In this document: in pieces, positions 61,363-64,000 of the stretch
Layout: every line of letters starts with the position of its first letter
How positions within the stretch are numbered: the stretch's first letter is position 1
NCBI GenBank assembly: GCA_020635075.1
Contig: JACKAM010000002.1
Span: 248,001 to 312,000 of the forward strand
From: Pseudobdellovibrionaceae bacterium
Lineage (GTDB): Bacteria; Bdellovibrionota; Bdellovibrionia; Bdellovibrionales; UBA1609
Direction: 5' to 3'
Length of the DNA: 64,000 bases
The notes under the pieces: generated by a model
Seen by the model: only the letters and a program-made list of their open reading frames with translations
Told to the model about the DNA's origin: nothing
Database searches by the model: none
Made by a program: the position numbers and the translations under genes

Positions 61363-62088
61363 CTATTGTCCCGGATAAAAATAGATCACCGAACCATCTT
61401 TAATTTGACCGATCACCTTTTCCGCACGACGGGAATCTAAAACCACTGAACCACGACTGCGCCACACAGTACCGACTTTGTCCCCACCTTTCACGACTAT
61501 GGATCTACGACAGGCCTGGTCGTTCTTGGCGGTTTCCATGCCATGAATGATCAGACCTGTGCCACTATGTCCATAATAGGATCCGCCCGTGACCGCAAAG
61601 CCAACGATCGACATATGGGTACCCACTTCGTTCCCAAAATGATGGAGACTGTTAACGAAGCCATCCTGATCCGGGTCCGATTCCCGACCGTGTTGAACAG
61701 GAAAGGACCAAGTCTCACCATCACGCAAGCGGAGAATATGAAAGCGTTTATCCAAAGCGCTTTGCGCATAATCAACAATGGTCAGGTATTCTTTGTTTGG
61801 TATTCGATCCTGATTTTGCTGCAAAAACTGAAGGGCTCTACGCACCGCCAACTCGGGAAGACCTCGCCTCAGAGCTTTCGAAAGTAATTTCCCTTCATCA
61901 AACTTAAGGGCCTTGACAGGTAGCTGAGAGATCCTCGTCTTATCCGCCACACATCTTTCGACCAAGGAATCCATGCTACTGGCGGACCAGGAAACCCGCG
62001 GCACGCTGGGTGTGGGAACCTGACCAAAACATGGCTGGACCTGGTTAAGAAGCAGAATTCCAAAAAGGAGGTATTTGCCTTTGTCCAT
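61363..62088 (-). CDS. L,D-transpeptidase-like (YkuD_2) protein lacking the catalytic cysteine
   Basis: This exported 241-residue protein (signal MDKGKYLLFGILLLNQVQPCFG) belongs to the YkuD_2 family of murein L,D-transpeptidase domains. Motifs: MSIVGFAVTGGSYYGHSGTGLIIHGME, ACRRSIVVKGGDKVG, and the region of the catalytic GRSxGC, which here reads WRSRGSVVLDSRR. The cysteine is replaced by serine (about S214). The histidine HGM at 182 is kept. It may still bind peptidoglycan but cannot act as a cysteine enzyme. It is followed directly by the small exported protein. Confidence 0.8.
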   Translation of the reverse strand: MDKGKYLLFGILLLNQVQPCFGQVPTPSVPRVSWSASSMDSLVERCVADKTRISQLPVKALKFDEGKLLSKALRRGLPELAVRRALQFLQQNQDRIPNKEYLTIVDYAQSALDKRFHILRLRDGETWSFPVQHGRESDPDQDGFVNSLHHFGNEVGTHMSIVGFAVTGGSYYGHSGTGLIIHGMETAKNDQACRRSIVVKGGDKVGTVWRSRGSVVLDSRRAEKVIGQIKDGSVIYFYPGQ

Positions 62089-62246
62089 TTCTTTTAATTA
62101 TCTCAAAATTTGCCAACAATTCCCAGAGAAAGCTGGTTCCGAGCGATTGATCACTCGGCAAAGGTTTAGACACTCAAATCGTCTCTAGAGGCCTGTTTGC
62201 TGGCAACCTCCTTGCAAAACTTGGGGGCCGAAAGGTAGGATTGAGT

Positions 62247-63200
62247 ATGACTCTAGGTTACGGTTGTTTGGTTGTTTTCCTGTCACTGTCTTTGGCCCAG
62301 ATCGCCCGCGCCAATCCCCAGGCTATGGCCAAGGCCAAGCGCATGGGATGCCCTCAAGATATGATTACTAGTGATGGTCGGATCAAGTTTGGTAAATACC
62401 TCGATAATGGCGCCAACGGCCGCTGCCTTTACCAGATTCAGCCCAACCAACAAAGTCTCACGACGGCGGTTTTCCAACGACTGGGCATGAGCCCAACCGG
62501 TAACAGCAATGTTGGTGAATACCATGCGGCAGCTGAAGTCTTCCATGCCATGGACACCCTAGGCGATGGTCGCTTTGACTTTCACAAGGAGGCCTCTCTC
62601 AGATATGAGTCCTACACGACTCGAAAAGACAAAGACGGCAACGAGGTTAAGAAGTATTTTTCGACGTGCAACTATAAGACACTTATCATGCGCAATTCGG
62701 GATGCCAGGCGCGGGTGGCGATGGATGATTCTCGCGATTTGTTTAACGGACGCAATAATACGCAACATATTGCCCATGAATGGGGCCACTGTTTGGGTCA
62801 TTTGAAAAAAAATGGTAGTCGCGTCTATGATCTCTATAAGAAGGCCGTTCCTGATGGTTCCTGCAAACCCACCTGGTACTGCGACAAGAACTACTCAAAA
62901 GGCCAATACCGGAATGAGGAGTTTGCCGAAGTCTTTAGCCTTTACCTCACTGACCCTGAACACCTTCATCAGTTCCCTGGTTGCGAAAAGGCCTTTCGCT
63001 TTTTTGCTGATTTGTTTGGTGAGAAGATCCCTGCGGCCGGTCCAAAAGCCATCACCTGCGAAAGCCGTGCGGCCTATTTTAACGACGACACCTATCCCGG
63101 ACGCCCTGATCGGATCATTCGCGGAGGCGACACCTCCACCGGTCGCCTCAACGAGGACAGAACTCTTCCGCCTCGGGACCGGCAAAGAGGGACCAATTAG
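62247..63200 (+). CDS. Exported HEWGH metalloprotease, lethal-factor-like motifs
   Basis: This 317-residue protein has a signal peptide (GYGCLVVFLSLSLAQIARA) and eight or more cysteines. The zinc motif HIAHEWGHCLGH is at 176-187 in the TTG-start numbering, followed about 47 residues later by NEEFAEVFSLYLTDPE. This HExxH plus E(x)FAE arrangement is typical of anthrax lethal factor-type (ATLF) proteases. The ATG at 62247 has AGG upstream; TTG at 62241 is possible. It is divergent from the L,D-transpeptidase-like gene. The target is unknown. Confidence 0.75.
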   Translation: MTLGYGCLVVFLSLSLAQIARANPQAMAKAKRMGCPQDMITSDGRIKFGKYLDNGANGRCLYQIQPNQQSLTTAVFQRLGMSPTGNSNVGEYHAAAEVFHAMDTLGDGRFDFHKEASLRYESYTTRKDKDGNEVKKYFSTCNYKTLIMRNSGCQARVAMDDSRDLFNGRNNTQHIAHEWGHCLGHLKKNGSRVYDLYKKAVPDGSCKPTWYCDKNYSKGQYRNEEFAEVFSLYLTDPEHLHQFPGCEKAFRFFADLFGEKIPAAGPKAITCESRAAYFNDDTYPGRPDRIIRGGDTSTGRLNEDRTLPPRDRQRGTN

Positions 63201-63213
63201 CGGCCGCGATTGG

Positions 63214-63252
63214 GACGACAAGTGACAAGGTCTTAGACATTAACTTGTCGTC
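63214..63252 (+). terminator. Hairpin after the HEWGH protease
   Basis: A 10-bp GACGACAAGT/ACTTGTCGTC stem with a 19-base loop begins 13 bp after the stop codon, followed by AGTTTAAGTTG. It is a probable terminator with a weak T-run. Confidence 0.5.
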
Positions 63253-63495
63253 AGTTTAAGTTGAGATCCAAATTATCGCGCCTACGTGGCTTCCATGTCG
63301 ACACTCCAATCTCACCTTGTTTCCCCGCTCCGATCGAAAAAATAATCTCGTAATTTCAAGAGGTTATGCGCGGCCCGCAGATTGCTCTTAAATCTCTTTG
63401 TCTACTATTTGGTTGGAAAGAAAGAGGGTTGAACTATCGAACACTCAAATCGTCAATTCCCAGGACAGTTAGTTTTCCTGTGGATAAATACTATA

Positions 63496-64000
63496 TTGAT
63501 AGGGCTCTACAGCTTGGCCGTTCACTCGGCCAACAGTGAACAAGTGAAGCTGCTAGACAAAGAAGACCAATACGCCATCCACCTGCGCGCTAAAGGCGTC
63601 AACGGGCGACTTGATCCCACCTTCCGTGGCTACTCCAATGTCCGCTGTACAGGCTTAACGCCTCCCCTTAAAGGGACTGTTATTGCCAAAAAGCGCAGCG
63701 GACTGCTGATTGTGTTTAATCAAGATGAGTTCAAAAAACTTTGTGGCGACAAGATGGGAGTCAACGGTCAGCCCATGTTGTGGATCTACGAGCCTCTCAA
63801 TTTTGTCCGCAAAGACAAGGAGGACAAAGTCGAGGGCAACAGCCACGGCGATGTGGCGGCAGCACTTGAGTCCATCGAAAACCAAAAGAAGTTCACCGGC
63901 CTGGCGGCGGACGAAAAAGACCAAGCCATGGTGCCCGTTGGCTATTCGGGCGGCGAGGCCGCCAAGGGGCCCGACCCGGATGCTTCGGGCGAACCGGTGG
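63496..64000 (+). CDS. Exported protein of unknown function, N-terminal part (runs off the end)
   Basis: The frame is open from 63433 to the end of the window. A hydrophobic stretch (LVFLWINTILIGLYSLAVHSAN) near 63470-63534 looks like a signal peptide, but no ATG is in frame; TTG 63496 is one possible start. The mature part (SEQVKLLDKEDQYAIHLRAKG, then SNVRCTGLTPPLKGTVIAKKRSG and a charged linker near DKEDKVEGN) has no known family. A beta-rich surface-exposed protein is likely. Confidence 0.6.
   Translation, partial: MIGLYSLAVHSANSEQVKLLDKEDQYAIHLRAKGVNGRLDPTFRGYSNVRCTGLTPPLKGTVIAKKRSGLLIVFNQDEFKKLCGDKMGVNGQPMLWIYEPLNFVRKDKEDKVEGNSHGDVAAALESIENQKKFTGLAADEKDQAMVPVGYSGGEAAKGPDPDASGEPV

Noticed and set aside
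1..64000. tRNA, rRNA and riboswitches
   Set aside because: No cloverleaf-like or conserved rRNA sequence was recognised by eye on either strand. A covariance-model search was not possible here.

Overview
The window looks like chromosomal DNA of a free-living, flagellated Gram-negative bacterium with roughly 50% G+C. It probably belongs to the Bdellovibrionota (Bdellovibrio-like). That placement is an inference from the combination of several divergent flagellins, a FliW-CsrA pair, many exported hydrolases with no close everyday family, heptose enzymes, and a Bdellovibrio-style HNH gene. No rRNA, tRNA or CRISPR array was seen.

Layout. 1-10.9 kb (all minus strand): the start of an exported protein, aspartate aminotransferase, coaD, rsmD, a PilZ-like protein, a response regulator and a large histidine kinase. 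These are followed by a tightly overlapped set of two long GT9 glycosyltransferases, a Maf-like protein and a TPR protein, which are probably flagellin-modifying genes. 11.1-14.9 kb: a late flagellar block (FliT-like, fliS, fliD, flaG-like, flagellin 1). 15.4-17.9 kb: an exported lipase and a hipBA toxin-antitoxin pair. 18.1-25.7 kb: a 3.79-kb tandem duplication of a two-gene cassette, a secreted metzincin-like metalloprotease followed 3 bp later by an exported tandem NTR/TIMP-like protein. Both protease genes are broken, at different points. 25.7-29.1 kb: an exported protein and a large exported serine hydrolase. 29.5-31.8 kb: flagellins 2 and 3 with strong hairpins between them.

32-44.2 kb: mostly exported or envelope proteins of unknown function, plus meaB, rfaE2, an RDD membrane protein, rsmE and prmA. 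Two ~247-bp long-hairpin elements lie here in opposite orientation. They share a core but have different, internally complementary arms. 44.2-47.2 kb: a decaying mobile region with an IS3-family copy (transposase frameshifted, no target duplication), two genes truncated by it, and an HNH endonuclease pseudogene. 47.4-58.4 kb (minus): a second flagellar block with an exported SH3-like protein, fliW, csrA, flgL, flgK, flgN, flgM, flgJ, flgI, flgH, flgA, flgG and flgF. 58.6-64 kb: an MltD-like lytic transglycosylase, aspartate kinase, a small exported protein, an L,D-transpeptidase-like protein lacking its cysteine, an HEWGH metalloprotease resembling anthrax lethal factor in its motifs, and a partial exported protein.

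The two flagellar blocks are complementary. One makes the rod, P and L rings, junction proteins, the anti-sigma factor and FliW-CsrA. The other makes the filament, cap, export chaperones and probable filament glycosylation enzymes. A loop-GGA hairpin in the flagellin 1 leader suggests that CsrA-FliW control connects them. The most unusual content is the protease/NTR-like cassette and the paired-arm hairpin elements.
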